In this document: in pieces, positions 23,633 to 31,860 of the stretch
Layout of the letters: each line of letters begins with the position of its first letter
Numbering within the stretch: position 1 is the first letter of the stretch
DNA from: Klebsiella pneumoniae
Lineage (GTDB): Bacteria; Pseudomonadota; Gammaproteobacteria; Ga0077536
Assembly (NCBI GenBank): GCA_945876945.1
Contig: CAMCQE010000026.1
Span: 1 to 35,229 of the forward strand
DNA: 35,229 bases
Reading direction: 5' to 3'
The notes under the pieces: generated by a model
Databases searched by the model: none
Seen by the model: only the letters and a program-made list of their open reading frames with translations
What the model was told of the DNA's origin: nothing
Position numbers and translations under genes: made by a program

Positions 23633-24373
23633 TCAGGGAATGACGGGGCTGCCGTCCCAGGCCAGCACTTGCCCGCTGTGGTGAGCCTCGAGCCCGGCAC
23701 AAACGGTGAGCAGGGCCTGCGCCGAACGGGCCGGGGTAAACAGCTGCGCCGGCGGCACCCGGGTCTGGAAGGGCCGCGACAGCGGCGTATCCACCGTGCC
23801 CGGATGCAGGCCCACACAAATCGCCCTCGGGTTACGCCGGGCCAGCTCCAGCGCCAGCGTGCGTAACAGCATATTGAGCGCGGCCTTCGAGGCTCGATAG
23901 CCGTACCAGCCGCCGCTGCGATTATCCCCGATGCTGCCCACCCGCGCCGACAGCGCGGCGAACACGCTGGGCGTGTCCTGCCGCAGGCGGGGCAGAAAGT
24001 GCTTGGCGCATAGCGCAGGCCCGATGCTGTTGCTGAGAAAAAGTTGACTGAGCACCGCCGCGTCGAGCGACTCCCAGCGTTTCTCCGGCGCGACGCCCGT
24101 CGCGTGCAGCAGGCCGGTGGCCAGCAGCACTAAATCGAGCGGGCCGTCGGCGGCGGCGAGGTTCGCGGCCGCGCTGATGCTCGATTCGTCGGCCAGCTCC
24201 AGCACCCCGCCGCAGATCTTCGGATGGTCGACGCGCGGCAGCTGGCGGGAGAAGGCGTAGATCTGCGCGACCTGCGGGCTCTCGGCCAGCGCCTCGCAGA
24301 GCGCATGGCCAATGCCGCCGTTCGCGCCCACCACGACGGCGCGCAGCGGCTGATGCAGCCGGGGGAAGTCCAT
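23633..24373 (-). CDS. Short-chain dehydrogenase/reductase (C-factor/CsgA-like)
   Basis: 246 residues from the ATG at 24373, which shares one base with the upstream stop (TGATG); an alternative start at 24388 would add five residues. The Rossmann nucleotide site reads VVVGANGGIGHALCEAL, the NAG-like segment is LLATGLLHA, and the catalytic YxxxK is YGYRASK with Ser before it in SARVGSIGD. PGTVDTPLSRPF near the end fits classical SDRs. It should reduce or oxidise a carbonyl/alcohol with NAD(P)(H); substrate unknown. Probably cytosolic, although both its operon neighbours are exported proteins. Confidence 0.88.
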   Translation of the reverse strand: MDFPRLHQPLRAVVVGANGGIGHALCEALAESPQVAQIYAFSRQLPRVDHPKICGGVLELADESSISAAANLAAADGPLDLVLLATGLLHATGVAPEKRWESLDAAVLSQLFLSNSIGPALCAKHFLPRLRQDTPSVFAALSARVGSIGDNRSGGWYGYRASKAALNMLLRTLALELARRNPRAICVGLHPGTVDTPLSRPFQTRVPPAQLFTPARSAQALLTVCAGLEAHHSGQVLAWDGSPVIP

Positions 24374-24999
24374 CACCGGGCTTCGCAAGTGGTTTTGATT
24401 TCAGCCAGTGCGCGTTCGCGCTCATCGTCGCTGGCCCGGGCATCCGCGCGCGTGAGGTCGTGCCAGTGCGCCAGCGCCGCTTCGCAGTGCTCGGCGCGAA
24501 TCAGGTCCTGCTCTGCAAGGGCCGGATCCTGCAGTTCCGGATAGGCGGCGCATGCGGTCTCCCGCGCCGCCTGCTGGCGGGTGATTTCGGCGCTGCGCTC
24601 GGCGTCCGAGAGATAGGTCCGCGGCCCGGCATAGACATCCCGTTGCCGCGGCGGGCGCTTTACGCGGTAAATCCCGCTGCCGTCGCGATAGACCGGTCGC
24701 TGCGTCTGCAGCGCCGCGAGCGCCCAGCGCGCGCGGTCGCAGGCGACACGCAGATCGGCCGCCGGCGCCGGGCTTACGGGCGGGACCTCCGGCGGCGTCA
24801 GCGTTGGTAGCGTGCGGGCCCGAAGCACGGCGGGAACGGCGGGCAGCACGACCTTGCTGGCCGCGACCCCTACGGGCGGTCGATCGCCAAAATGCGCCAC
24901 GCCGTTGCGGTCCTGCCAGCGGAACACATCGCCCGCCTGCGCCTGCGGGCCGGCAAGCCAGATGAGGGCAAAAAGCCACGGGCGAAGGAGCAGATTCAT
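24373..24999 (-). CDS. DUF4124 domain-containing periplasmic protein
   Basis: 208 residues from the ATG at 24999, chosen because it begins directly with a signal peptide (MNLLLRPWLFALIWLAGPQAQA). An earlier in-frame start at 25035 would put charged residues before it. The mature N-terminus, DVFRWQDRNGVAHFGDRPP, is the DUF4124 signature, common in gammaproteobacteria. The rest is Arg/Ala-rich and helical with several Cys residues (for example VACDRARW, ETACAAYPEL and AEHCEAAL). Function unknown. It is the first gene of the four-gene minus-strand run, and its stop overlaps the SDR start. Confidence 0.85.
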   Translation of the reverse strand: MNLLLRPWLFALIWLAGPQAQAGDVFRWQDRNGVAHFGDRPPVGVAASKVVLPAVPAVLRARTLPTLTPPEVPPVSPAPAADLRVACDRARWALAALQTQRPVYRDGSGIYRVKRPPRQRDVYAGPRTYLSDAERSAEITRQQAARETACAAYPELQDPALAEQDLIRAEHCEAALAHWHDLTRADARASDDERERALAEIKTTCEAR

Positions 25000-25109
25000 G
25001 CCGGCACTTGAACCCAGCCCGGGGGATTTGTCCACCCGTTACACGCGGGCGGAATGCTTTTGGGCGCGGCCCGCGTAGAATTGAGGCCTCCCCCCTGAAG
25101 GACGCGGCT

Positions 25110-25454
25110 ATGTCTACCTTTGCTCGACTGCTGGTGCTGCTGTGTGGCCTGCTGGTACTGCCGGCGGTGCACGCGTTTGCTGACGACTACGACGACAATG
25201 ACGACGAAGAGGATTACAAAACCAAGCAGACGCGCGTGACGCGGCTCGAAACGCCGCGCGACCGCTACAACGCCAAACTCGAAATTCTCAACGCCAAAGT
25301 GGAGCGGCGGCGCCAGATCTGCAAAAACCAGCGCTCGAGCGGTGCGGATTACTGCATGAAGGAGGCGGATCAGGTGGAGTACGAAGGTCGCCGCGAACTG
25401 AAAGACGAGCTGGAAGCCGCGCTGGAAAAATCAGCCACTACCGAGCGCAAATAA
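25110..25454 (+). CDS. Small exported acidic/helical protein, unknown function
   Basis: 114 residues from the ATG at 25110, with AAGGA upstream. A clear signal peptide (ARLLVLLCGLLVLPAVHAFA) is followed by an acidic run (DDYDDNDDEEDY) and then a charged helical region with two Cys (C71, C82) that could form a disulphide. No family is recognised. The Asp/Glu run could bind cations. It is a single gene, divergent from the DUF4124 operon and convergent with the ammonia-lyase gene 10 bp away. Confidence 0.75.
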   Translation: MSTFARLLVLLCGLLVLPAVHAFADDYDDNDDEEDYKTKQTRVTRLETPRDRYNAKLEILNAKVERRRQICKNQRSSGADYCMKEADQVEYEGRRELKDELEAALEKSATTERK

Positions 25455-25464
25455 ACGTCGGGCG

Positions 25465-26427
25465 TCAGGCCTCGCGCAGCACTTCCGCGAAGACCGCCGC
25501 ATCCACGTTCCCACCGCTTAACACCACGCCAACGCGCCCACCGGGGCGCGTGCCGCTTTCCACCAACAAGGCCGCCAGCGCGGCCGCGCCCGCACCCTCG
25601 GCAAGATTGTGGGTGTCGGTGTAATAGGCCCGCATCGCGGCCTTAATTTGCGGTTCCGACACCTGCACGATCCGCGCAAGGCCCGATTCAAGAATTTCCA
25701 GTGCGGCGGGTGAGGGCGAGCGGCAGGCAAGTCCATCGGCGATGGTCAGCGCCTGCGCGGTGGCGACCGGCGCACCGGCGGCTAGCGAGAGGGCGTAGCA
25801 CGGCGCACCTTCGGCCACCACGCCGACTATCTCCGTGTTGAGGCCGAGCGCGTCGCGCGCGGCAATCAGGCCGCTGGCGCCCGAGCCCAGTCCAATGCCC
25901 ACATAAACCCGTTCCAGCGGCGGGCAGTGGCGGAAAAATTCCAGCGCGTAGGTGGCCACACCGCAGACCAGCGTGAGATTAAACGAACTCACCATCTCCA
26001 GACCGCGCTCCGCCGCCAGCGCTTCGGCGCCGAGGCGCGCGTCTTCATAGTCGTCGCCGATTTCCAGCAGCGTTGCGCCCAGCGCGCGCATCGCGGCGTT
26101 TTTCTCAACGGAATTGCCGTGCGGGACCACGATATGCACCGGCACGCCGAAGGCCCTGCCGGCCAGCGCGAGGCTTTGACCGTGGTTGCCGCGGGTGGCG
26201 CTAATCAGGCCATTGCAGCGCCGGCCGCTCGCGCGCAGACGGTGCAGGTAGTACAGCCCCCCGCGCAGCTTGAAAGCGCCGATGGGCGTTTGGTTTTCAT
26301 GTTTCACCCACACCTCGCTGCCGGCGCGGGCGGCCAGCAGCGGCCAGGCGTACTGCGGCGTGGGTGGACACCAGGGGCGGATGATCGCGGCTGCCGCTTC
26401 GATTTCGCGCAGGGTGGGTAAGCTCAT
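25465..26427 (-). CDS. PLP-dependent threonine/serine dehydratase-like enzyme
   Basis: 320 residues, the length of short catabolic-type dehydratases without a regulatory ACT domain. The PLP lysine is K53 in IGAFKLRGG. The substrate loop reads ATRGNHGQSLA, the phosphate-binding Gly-rich loop is GIGLGSGASGLIAA, and a Ser/Gly at the end (VVLSGGNVD) holds the PLP ring nitrogen. Fold type II enzymes of this kind remove ammonia from threonine, serine or hydroxyaspartate. The exact amino acid is uncertain, and GNHGQ preceded by ATR instead of the more usual SSGN could affect specificity. It starts 20 bp after the glycogen synthase stop, with GAGG about nine bases before the ATG, so it is probably co-transcribed. 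Confidence 0.9.
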   Translation of the reverse strand: MSLPTLREIEAAAAIIRPWCPPTPQYAWPLLAARAGSEVWVKHENQTPIGAFKLRGGLYYLHRLRASGRRCNGLISATRGNHGQSLALAGRAFGVPVHIVVPHGNSVEKNAAMRALGATLLEIGDDYEDARLGAEALAAERGLEMVSSFNLTLVCGVATYALEFFRHCPPLERVYVGIGLGSGASGLIAARDALGLNTEIVGVVAEGAPCYALSLAAGAPVATAQALTIADGLACRSPSPAALEILESGLARIVQVSEPQIKAAMRAYYTDTHNLAEGAGAAALAALLVESGTRPGGRVGVVLSGGNVDAAVFAEVLREA

Positions 26428-26447
26428 CTGGTCTGGCCTCGTGACGC

Positions 26448-27860
26448 TCAGAGGAGTGATTCGTAAAGGGCGAGATAGGCTCGCGCGCTGCGCGCCCAGG
26501 AGAAGTCGGTCGCCATGCCGCGCGCCTGGCGCGCCTGCCAGCGCGCGGGATCCCGGTAGCTCTCGTGCATCCGCTGTAAGGCGGCGAGCAACGCGGGCGT
26601 GCTGGCGTCATCGAACACGAAACCGTTGCCGTCCTCGCTTTCAAACACGCTATCTGCCAGCCCGCCGGTGCGGCGAACCACGGGCACCGCGCCGTAGCGC
26701 AGGCTGTAGAACTGCGACAGCCCGCAGGGTTCGAAGCGCGAGGGCATCACAAACGCGTCTGCGCTGGCGAAGACCTGATGCGACAGCGCGGTGTCGTAGC
26801 CGAAGTGCGCGGCAATGCGTCGCGGGAATTCCTGCGCCAGGGCGCGGATCGCGGCTTCGAGCCACGGGTCGCCGCTGCCCAGCAGCACGCACTGCAGCTC
26901 GGCGGTGGCCGGATCGCGCAGCGCTTCCAGCAGCAGGTCGATGCCTTTCTGATCGGTGAGCCGGCTCACCACCCCCAGCAGGCAGCGGTGCGGGTCCACG
27001 CTGAGTTCGAAGCGATGCTGGAGAAAAGCCTTGTTGGCCGCGCGGGTCGCCCACTGCTCGGCGACAAATGGCGCGTGCAGATAGCCGTCCTGGGCGGGGT
27101 TCCAGACCGCGTCGTCGATGCCGTTCAAAATGCCGTGCAGGTCGGTCGCCCGGTGCCGCAGCAGGCCATCGAGCCCCTGACCAAACGCCGGCGTGAGGAT
27201 CTCCTGTGCGTAGGTAGGGCTAACGGTGGTGAGGCGGTCGGCGTACACCAGCCCGCCTTTGATAAACGCGCAGCTGTCGTGAAATTCGAGGCGCTGCCAG
27301 TCCCACCACTCCGAAGGCAGGCCCAGTTGCTCGAAGGTGCTGCGGTCGCAACGACCGGGATAGGCGAGATTGTGAATCGTGAACACGCTGGCCGGCGGCG
27401 CGGGTTCGCGCTTGAGCCAGGCCGGGACGAGGCCGGTTTGCCAGTCGTGGCAGTGCACCACATCGGCCCGCCACTCGGGGCTTACGGCCAACTGCGCGGC
27501 GGCGCGCGAGAAGCAGGCAAAGCGGTGCGGGTTATCGTGCCAGTCGCGACCCGTTTCGTCGGTGTAAGGGCCGCCGGGTCGATCAAAAAAACGCGGCGCA
27601 TCGAGCAGCCACAGTTCGAGGCCGGGCTCGAGGGTGAGCGTGAGCAGGGTGCAGGGTTCGGGGTGGCCGGGCACCTGCAAGGTTCTTGCGTGAAGCAGGT
27701 TCGGCAAGCGCGCTTTAAGCGCACCATAGGCCGGCAGGAGCAGCCGCACCTCGCAGCCCAGCTGCGCGAGCTGCTTCGGCAGACTGCCGCAGACTTCGCC
27801 CAGACCGCCGGTTTGCGCGTAGGGTGAGGCTTCGGCAGAAACAAAGAGCACGCGGGTCAT
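26448..27860 (-). CDS. glgA: Glycogen/starch synthase (GT5, GlgA)
   Basis: 470 residues from the ATG at 27860, beginning MTRVLFVSAEASPYAQTGGL; the frame is open further upstream but that part lies opposite glgP and is not coding. The GT5 features are present: HCHDWQTGLVPAWL, TVSPTYAQEIL, GILNGIDDAVWNP, GVVSRLTDQKGIDLL, and the C-terminal PSRFEPCGLSQFYSLRYG. The enzyme transfers glucose from ADP-glucose (or UDP-glucose) to alpha-1,4-glucan. The usual KTGGL motif is QTGGL here (Q16); that lysine contacts the sugar nucleotide phosphates in E. coli GlgA. It is divergent from glgP across 87 bp; glgB and glgC are not in the window. I see no Shine-Dalgarno before this ATG. Confidence 0.93.
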   Translation of the reverse strand: MTRVLFVSAEASPYAQTGGLGEVCGSLPKQLAQLGCEVRLLLPAYGALKARLPNLLHARTLQVPGHPEPCTLLTLTLEPGLELWLLDAPRFFDRPGGPYTDETGRDWHDNPHRFACFSRAAAQLAVSPEWRADVVHCHDWQTGLVPAWLKREPAPPASVFTIHNLAYPGRCDRSTFEQLGLPSEWWDWQRLEFHDSCAFIKGGLVYADRLTTVSPTYAQEILTPAFGQGLDGLLRHRATDLHGILNGIDDAVWNPAQDGYLHAPFVAEQWATRAANKAFLQHRFELSVDPHRCLLGVVSRLTDQKGIDLLLEALRDPATAELQCVLLGSGDPWLEAAIRALAQEFPRRIAAHFGYDTALSHQVFASADAFVMPSRFEPCGLSQFYSLRYGAVPVVRRTGGLADSVFESEDGNGFVFDDASTPALLAALQRMHESYRDPARWQARQARGMATDFSWARSARAYLALYESLL

Positions 27861-27947
27861 GTCGCGATGATAACGGCAAACGCCGCGCCTTCGGCGCTTT
27901 CCCTGCGCCCGGTTTCCAGTGCCTTCAAATCCAGATCGGAGTAGCCC
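27861..27947. promoter_or_regulatory. Divergent glgA-glgP intergenic region
   Basis: 87 bp between the two glycogen genes, so their promoters must overlap or sit inside the genes. It contains a small GC hairpin (GCGCC-TTC-GGCGC) near 27888. GGAG precedes the glgP ATG. I see no clear promoter hexamers. Confidence 0.4.
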
Positions 27948-30509
27948 ATGCAGGACACCGCACCGACCCATTTCCAGTTTGAAATCCAGCCGGTGATGCC
28001 GCCCGCGCTGGCCCGACTGCACGAATTGGCGAACGACCTCTCCTACACCTGGGACCGGCGCATTCAGGATCTTTTCAGCAATCTTGACCGCGAGCTGTGG
28101 ACTGCCTGCGGCCACAATCCCAAGATGTTTCTGCGCCGCGTAGGGCAAGACCGGCTGGCGGCGGCGGCAGCCAACGCGGTCTTCCTGCAGGAATACCAGT
28201 CGGTGCTCTCCGGCCACGCCAGCTATCTGCAAAAGCCGCGCGATATGCGGGTGCGCCAGCTGTTTGATGCCGAATCCGACCTCATCGCCTATTTCTGTGC
28301 CGAATACGGTTTGCACGAAAGCCTGCCGCTCTACGCCGGCGGTTTGGGTGTGCTGGCGGGGGATCACTGCAAGGCGGCGGGCGACCTGCGCCTGCCGTTT
28401 GTCGCGGTGGGGCTGTTCTATCGCGCCGGCTATCTCAAGCAGGAAATCGACGCCGACGGCCAGCAGCAGGTGCACTACCTGCCGGTGCACGGCGCCGACC
28501 TCGCATTCAACGAGGCGCTGGACGAGGCCGGTGCGCCGCTGCGCTTACACGTGGATTTACTGGGCCGCGATGTGGCCATTCGGGCGTGGATCGGTTTGCT
28601 GGGCGACATCCGGATCATCCTGCTTGATACCGATCTGGAATCGAATACGCCGGACGACCGCCTGATCACCAAAGAGCTGTATGGCGGCGGGCTCGAAACC
28701 CGCATCGCGCAGGAAATCGTGCTGGGCATGGGCGGCGCGCGGGCGCTCCGGGCGCTCAAGCTTGTGCCCGGCGTGTGGCATGTGAACGAAGGCCACGCCG
28801 CGTTCATGGTGCTGGAGCGGCTGCGCGAGTTGGTGCGCGACGGACTCGATTTTCACAGCGCGCTGGAGCAGGTGGCGGCAGCGACGGTGTTCACTACCCA
28901 CACGCCGGTGCCGGCCGGCCACGATGTCTTTCCGCACGACCTCATGCGGCACTATTTCCCCCGGCTACTGGCGGATTTGGGCGTGCCCGAGCAAACGGTG
29001 TTTGCCTTGGGCGAGAGCCCGCAAAATGCGCTGGGGTTCAATCAAACCTCGCTGGCCATTCGTGGCTCGCGTTTTCACAACGGCGTGAGCGCGGTGCACG
29101 AAGGCGTGGCCGCCAGCAACGAGCGCTTCATCTGGCCGGAGATCGCGCCGCACGAAAATCCGATGTCGCACGTCACCAACGGGGTGCATACACACACCTA
29201 TCTGGCCACCGCCTGGGTCAATTTATTCGACCTGCGCTTTGGCCGTCAGTGGCGCAACGAACTGTGCAACGAGAAGTTCTGGGCGTGCATCGACGAACTG
29301 CCGGACCACACCTGGTGGAGTGTGCGTCAGCTACTGAAACTCGACCTTCTGCAGGATTTGCGCGAACGCCTCACGCGGCAGTACGCCCGCAACGGGCTCG
29401 CGCCCGCCGACATCGCGCGGCGCTTGCAGACACTCTCCGCCGAGCGCGATCCCTTGATCGTCGGTTTCGCGCGGCGCTTCGCCACCTACAAGCGCGCCAC
29501 GCTGCTGCTGACCGATCCCGAGCGCCTCGCGCGCTTGCTGAACGACGACGAGCGGCCGGTCATTCTGATCTTCGCCGGCAAAGCCCACGTGCGCGATGTG
29601 GGCGGGCAGGCGCTGATTCGCCAGCTGCACGAATTCTCCATGCAGCCGGCGTTTGCCGGGCGGCTATTTTTGGTGGAGAACTACGATATTGCGCTCGCGC
29701 GGCGGCTGGTGACGGGCGTCGATATCTGGCTGAACAACCCTGAATACCCGCTGGAAGCCAGCGGCACGTCGGGCATGAAGGCGGCGATGAACGGCGCCGT
29801 GCATTTATCGATTCTGGACGGCTGGTGGGCGGAAGGGTTTACCGGCGACAACGGCTATGGCGTCGCCCCGATGGGCGCGCAGTTACCCGAGCACGAACGC
29901 AATCGGCTGGAGGCGGATGAAATCTGTCGGCTGCTCTTTGAAGTGGCAAAGCCGTGCTATTTCGAGCGCGGCGGTCGCGGCTATGCGCCGGCCTGGGTGA
30001 AGCTCGCCAAAACCTCGCAGCGCACCGTGCTGCCGCGTTTTAACGCCGAGCGGCAGGTGATCGAATACGCCGAAAAGTTCTACGCCCCGGCACTGCGCCA
30101 TGCCCGCACGCTGGCCGCCAACGGCTACGCTGGCGCGCGTGAACTCGCGGCCTGGAAAGCGCGGGTCGCAGTGCTGTGGCCCGCGCTCATGCTGCGCCTT
30201 GACGAGGGTCCGCCCGCGACGCTCGAAGCCGGCGCAAGTTTCACGCTGTCTGTGGCGGTGACGCTGGGCGAACTGGGGGCGGCCGACGTGCACGTGGAAT
30301 GTCAGCTCGGTGTGGTGAACGCACAGGGCAAGTTTGAAGTGCGTGACACGCTGCGCCTGCTGTCCGCTGCAGCGCGCGCGGGCGAGACGCTTTATTCCGC
30401 TGTCGTCACGCCCGCGCTGTCGGGTCTCGCGGCCATGCGCATCCGCGCCTGGCCCACGCATCCGCTGCTCGCGCACCGGTTTGAAGTGGGCCGCATGCGC
30501 TGGCTGTAA
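27948..30509 (+). CDS. glgP: Alpha-glucan (glycogen) phosphorylase, GT35
   Basis: 853 residues, the length of the alpha-glucan phosphorylase subgroup that carries an N-terminal extension domain (ARLHELANDLSYTWD opening). GT35 motifs: YFCAEYGLHESLPLYAGGLG near 115, VFTTHTPVPAGHDVF, VTNGVHTHTY, GFARRFATYKRATLL, and the PLP-lysine block EASGTSGMKAAMNG with K611. It releases glucose-1-phosphate from glycogen or maltodextrins, opposite in effect to the divergent synthase. A tail of about 100 residues after the catalytic core (about 750-853) looks like a beta-rich domain. The ATG at 27948 has GGAG upstream. The stop is 3 bp from the convergent gene. Confidence 0.95.
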   Translation: MQDTAPTHFQFEIQPVMPPALARLHELANDLSYTWDRRIQDLFSNLDRELWTACGHNPKMFLRRVGQDRLAAAAANAVFLQEYQSVLSGHASYLQKPRDMRVRQLFDAESDLIAYFCAEYGLHESLPLYAGGLGVLAGDHCKAAGDLRLPFVAVGLFYRAGYLKQEIDADGQQQVHYLPVHGADLAFNEALDEAGAPLRLHVDLLGRDVAIRAWIGLLGDIRIILLDTDLESNTPDDRLITKELYGGGLETRIAQEIVLGMGGARALRALKLVPGVWHVNEGHAAFMVLERLRELVRDGLDFHSALEQVAAATVFTTHTPVPAGHDVFPHDLMRHYFPRLLADLGVPEQTVFALGESPQNALGFNQTSLAIRGSRFHNGVSAVHEGVAASNERFIWPEIAPHENPMSHVTNGVHTHTYLATAWVNLFDLRFGRQWRNELCNEKFWACIDELPDHTWWSVRQLLKLDLLQDLRERLTRQYARNGLAPADIARRLQTLSAERDPLIVGFARRFATYKRATLLLTDPERLARLLNDDERPVILIFAGKAHVRDVGGQALIRQLHEFSMQPAFAGRLFLVENYDIALARRLVTGVDIWLNNPEYPLEASGTSGMKAAMNGAVHLSILDGWWAEGFTGDNGYGVAPMGAQLPEHERNRLEADEICRLLFEVAKPCYFERGGRGYAPAWVKLAKTSQRTVLPRFNAERQVIEYAEKFYAPALRHARTLAANGYAGARELAAWKARVAVLWPALMLRLDEGPPATLEAGASFTLSVAVTLGELGAADVHVECQLGVVNAQGKFEVRDTLRLLSAAARAGETLYSAVVTPALSGLAAMRIRAWPTHPLLAHRFEVGRMRWL

Positions 30510-30512
30510 GCG

Positions 30513-31235
30513 CTACTTCGGCGGTTGCCAGCCCTTCAGCCAGAACTTTTGTTGGGGCTCTAACGCGCCCAGTTGCACGCCGACATCGCGGAAATTCCAG
30601 TGCGTGAACTCGCGCACGATTTTGCGATTTTTGTAGGCGTGAAACGTGATGCCCCGGCAGAAGGTGGTTTTGCCTTTGGCCGGCAGCCCGAGAAAGTCCA
30701 TGTTGTGCTGGGCTTTCCACACCCAGTTCATCACCGCCCATTCGTCGTAATCGTAGGCCGCGCCTTTGAGGGTGTCACCGCTCCACTGCGCCCACAGCGC
30801 CGGCGTGTAATGCTCGGGCGGCGCGTCCCGTGTCACCCCGCGCCGGTCGCCGGCCAGGCCCCCGTCGTAGCGAATGACATCAAACTGATGCACACCGGCG
30901 GGCGAGTCTGGGCCCGCATTGCCGAACGGCAGGAAGGCGCGATAGAGGTCTTCCTTGTTGTCGATAGTCTGAAACAGCGTGACGTCTTCAAACACAAACT
31001 CATCCGCGTAGAAGTGAATGATGGCGTCCGCGCCGCCGTTGAAGAAGGTATCGATCCAGTCTTCGCCGGTGCTCATGCCCATGCGGCCTTCGCCTTTGAA
31101 GCCACCTGTCGCCCCCGGCGCGGCGAGCGCGCTGGCGCTACCCAATAGTGCGGCGGCGCCGGTCTGCCGCAGAAAACGCCGCCGAGCGGTGTTGATGTCG
31201 ACGTCTTTCATATCATCGAAGTAGCCGAGATGCAT
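30513..31235 (-). CDS. Tat-exported NTF2/SnoaL-like protein
   Basis: 240 residues. The N-terminus has a twin-arginine signal, TARRRFLRQTGAAALLG, followed by a hydrophobic stretch and an Ala-x-Ala-type end (ASALAA), so the protein is probably exported folded. The mature part resembles the SnoaL/NTF2 cone fold: FFNGGADAIIHFYADEFVFEDVTL near residue 65 and a final HAYKNRKIVREFTHWN stretch. Such folds act as cyclases, isomerases, hydrolases or binding proteins. The start is certain (AAAGGAGGTTCC before the ATG). It follows the TetR gene by 25 bp and so joins the P450 operon; a role in the same substrate pathway is an inference. Confidence 0.82.
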   Translation of the reverse strand: MHLGYFDDMKDVDINTARRRFLRQTGAAALLGSASALAAPGATGGFKGEGRMGMSTGEDWIDTFFNGGADAIIHFYADEFVFEDVTLFQTIDNKEDLYRAFLPFGNAGPDSPAGVHQFDVIRYDGGLAGDRRGVTRDAPPEHYTPALWAQWSGDTLKGAAYDYDEWAVMNWVWKAQHNMDFLGLPAKGKTTFCRGITFHAYKNRKIVREFTHWNFRDVGVQLGALEPQQKFWLKGWQPPK

Positions 31236-31260
31236 GGAACCTCCTTTGCGTCATTAAGCC

Positions 31261-31860
31261 TTAAGGCGCCAGATAGCCGAGCACCAGCGACTGCACCGTA
31301 TGGGCAATCTGGGCGCGCGTGCTGCCAGCGAATTTCATCTGCACAATCATGTGCGCCAGACTAACGATCACGCGCGACGCGTCTTTGCCGTCTACGCTGC
31401 GCGCGATGGCCCCCTGGCGTTTGCCGCGCGTAATCAACTGCCCCACGCCGCGGAGCGCGCTGGCGTAGAACTCGAGATAAGGCGGCCACAGTTCGCCGCG
31501 CACGGCGACGCTCCACTCCAGCCAAATTCGCACGTGGTGCGGGTGGGTTTCGATGGCGTCGTCAAAGCCCAGCAGCACGGCGGCGATCGCGTCGGTCGCC
31601 GCGCGATGTTGTTTGGCCTGCGTGGCGAGAATGTCTTCCAGCAGGAAACGGGAGACTTCCGCTAACACCAGATTGACCAGCACTTCGCGGCTCGGGAAGT
31701 AATGCAGCGTGGTGGGCAGCGACACGCCGGCCGCGCTCGCCAGATCGGTGTGCCGCGCCACCGACAGGCCCTTGCTCGCAAACACTTTGATCGCGTGGCC
31801 GAGCAGCTGCTGGCGGCGCGCATCCGGGCTGAGCCGCGCCGCGCGGGGGGCTTTGCTCAT
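31261..31860 (-). CDS. TetR/AcrR-family transcriptional regulator
   Basis: 199 residues from the ATG at 31860, which overlaps the P450 stop as ATGA. The N-terminal HTH reads LLGHAIKVFASKGLSVARHTDLASAAGVS, followed by TTLHYFPSREVLVNLVL, a classic TetR helix-turn-helix and start of helix 4. The C-terminal ligand-binding helices (about 65-199) include IETHPHHVRIWLEWSVAV. Position inside the operon suggests autoregulation, with the P450 substrate or product as the likely inducer. Inverted repeats upstream of the P450 gene are the candidate operators. Confidence 0.93.
   Translation of the reverse strand: MSKAPRAARLSPDARRQQLLGHAIKVFASKGLSVARHTDLASAAGVSLPTTLHYFPSREVLVNLVLAEVSRFLLEDILATQAKQHRAATDAIAAVLLGFDDAIETHPHHVRIWLEWSVAVRGELWPPYLEFYASALRGVGQLITRGKRQGAIARSVDGKDASRVIVSLAHMIVQMKFAGSTRAQIAHTVQSLVLGYLAP

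Noticed and set aside
25076-25081. TAGAAT as -10 element for the small secreted protein gene
   Set aside because: No -35-like hexamer at suitable spacing; too weak to list as a promoter.
27861-28490. Upstream extension of the glycogen synthase frame to 28490
   Set aside because: It lies opposite the start of glgP, shows no GT5 similarity, and the conserved N-terminus begins at 27860.
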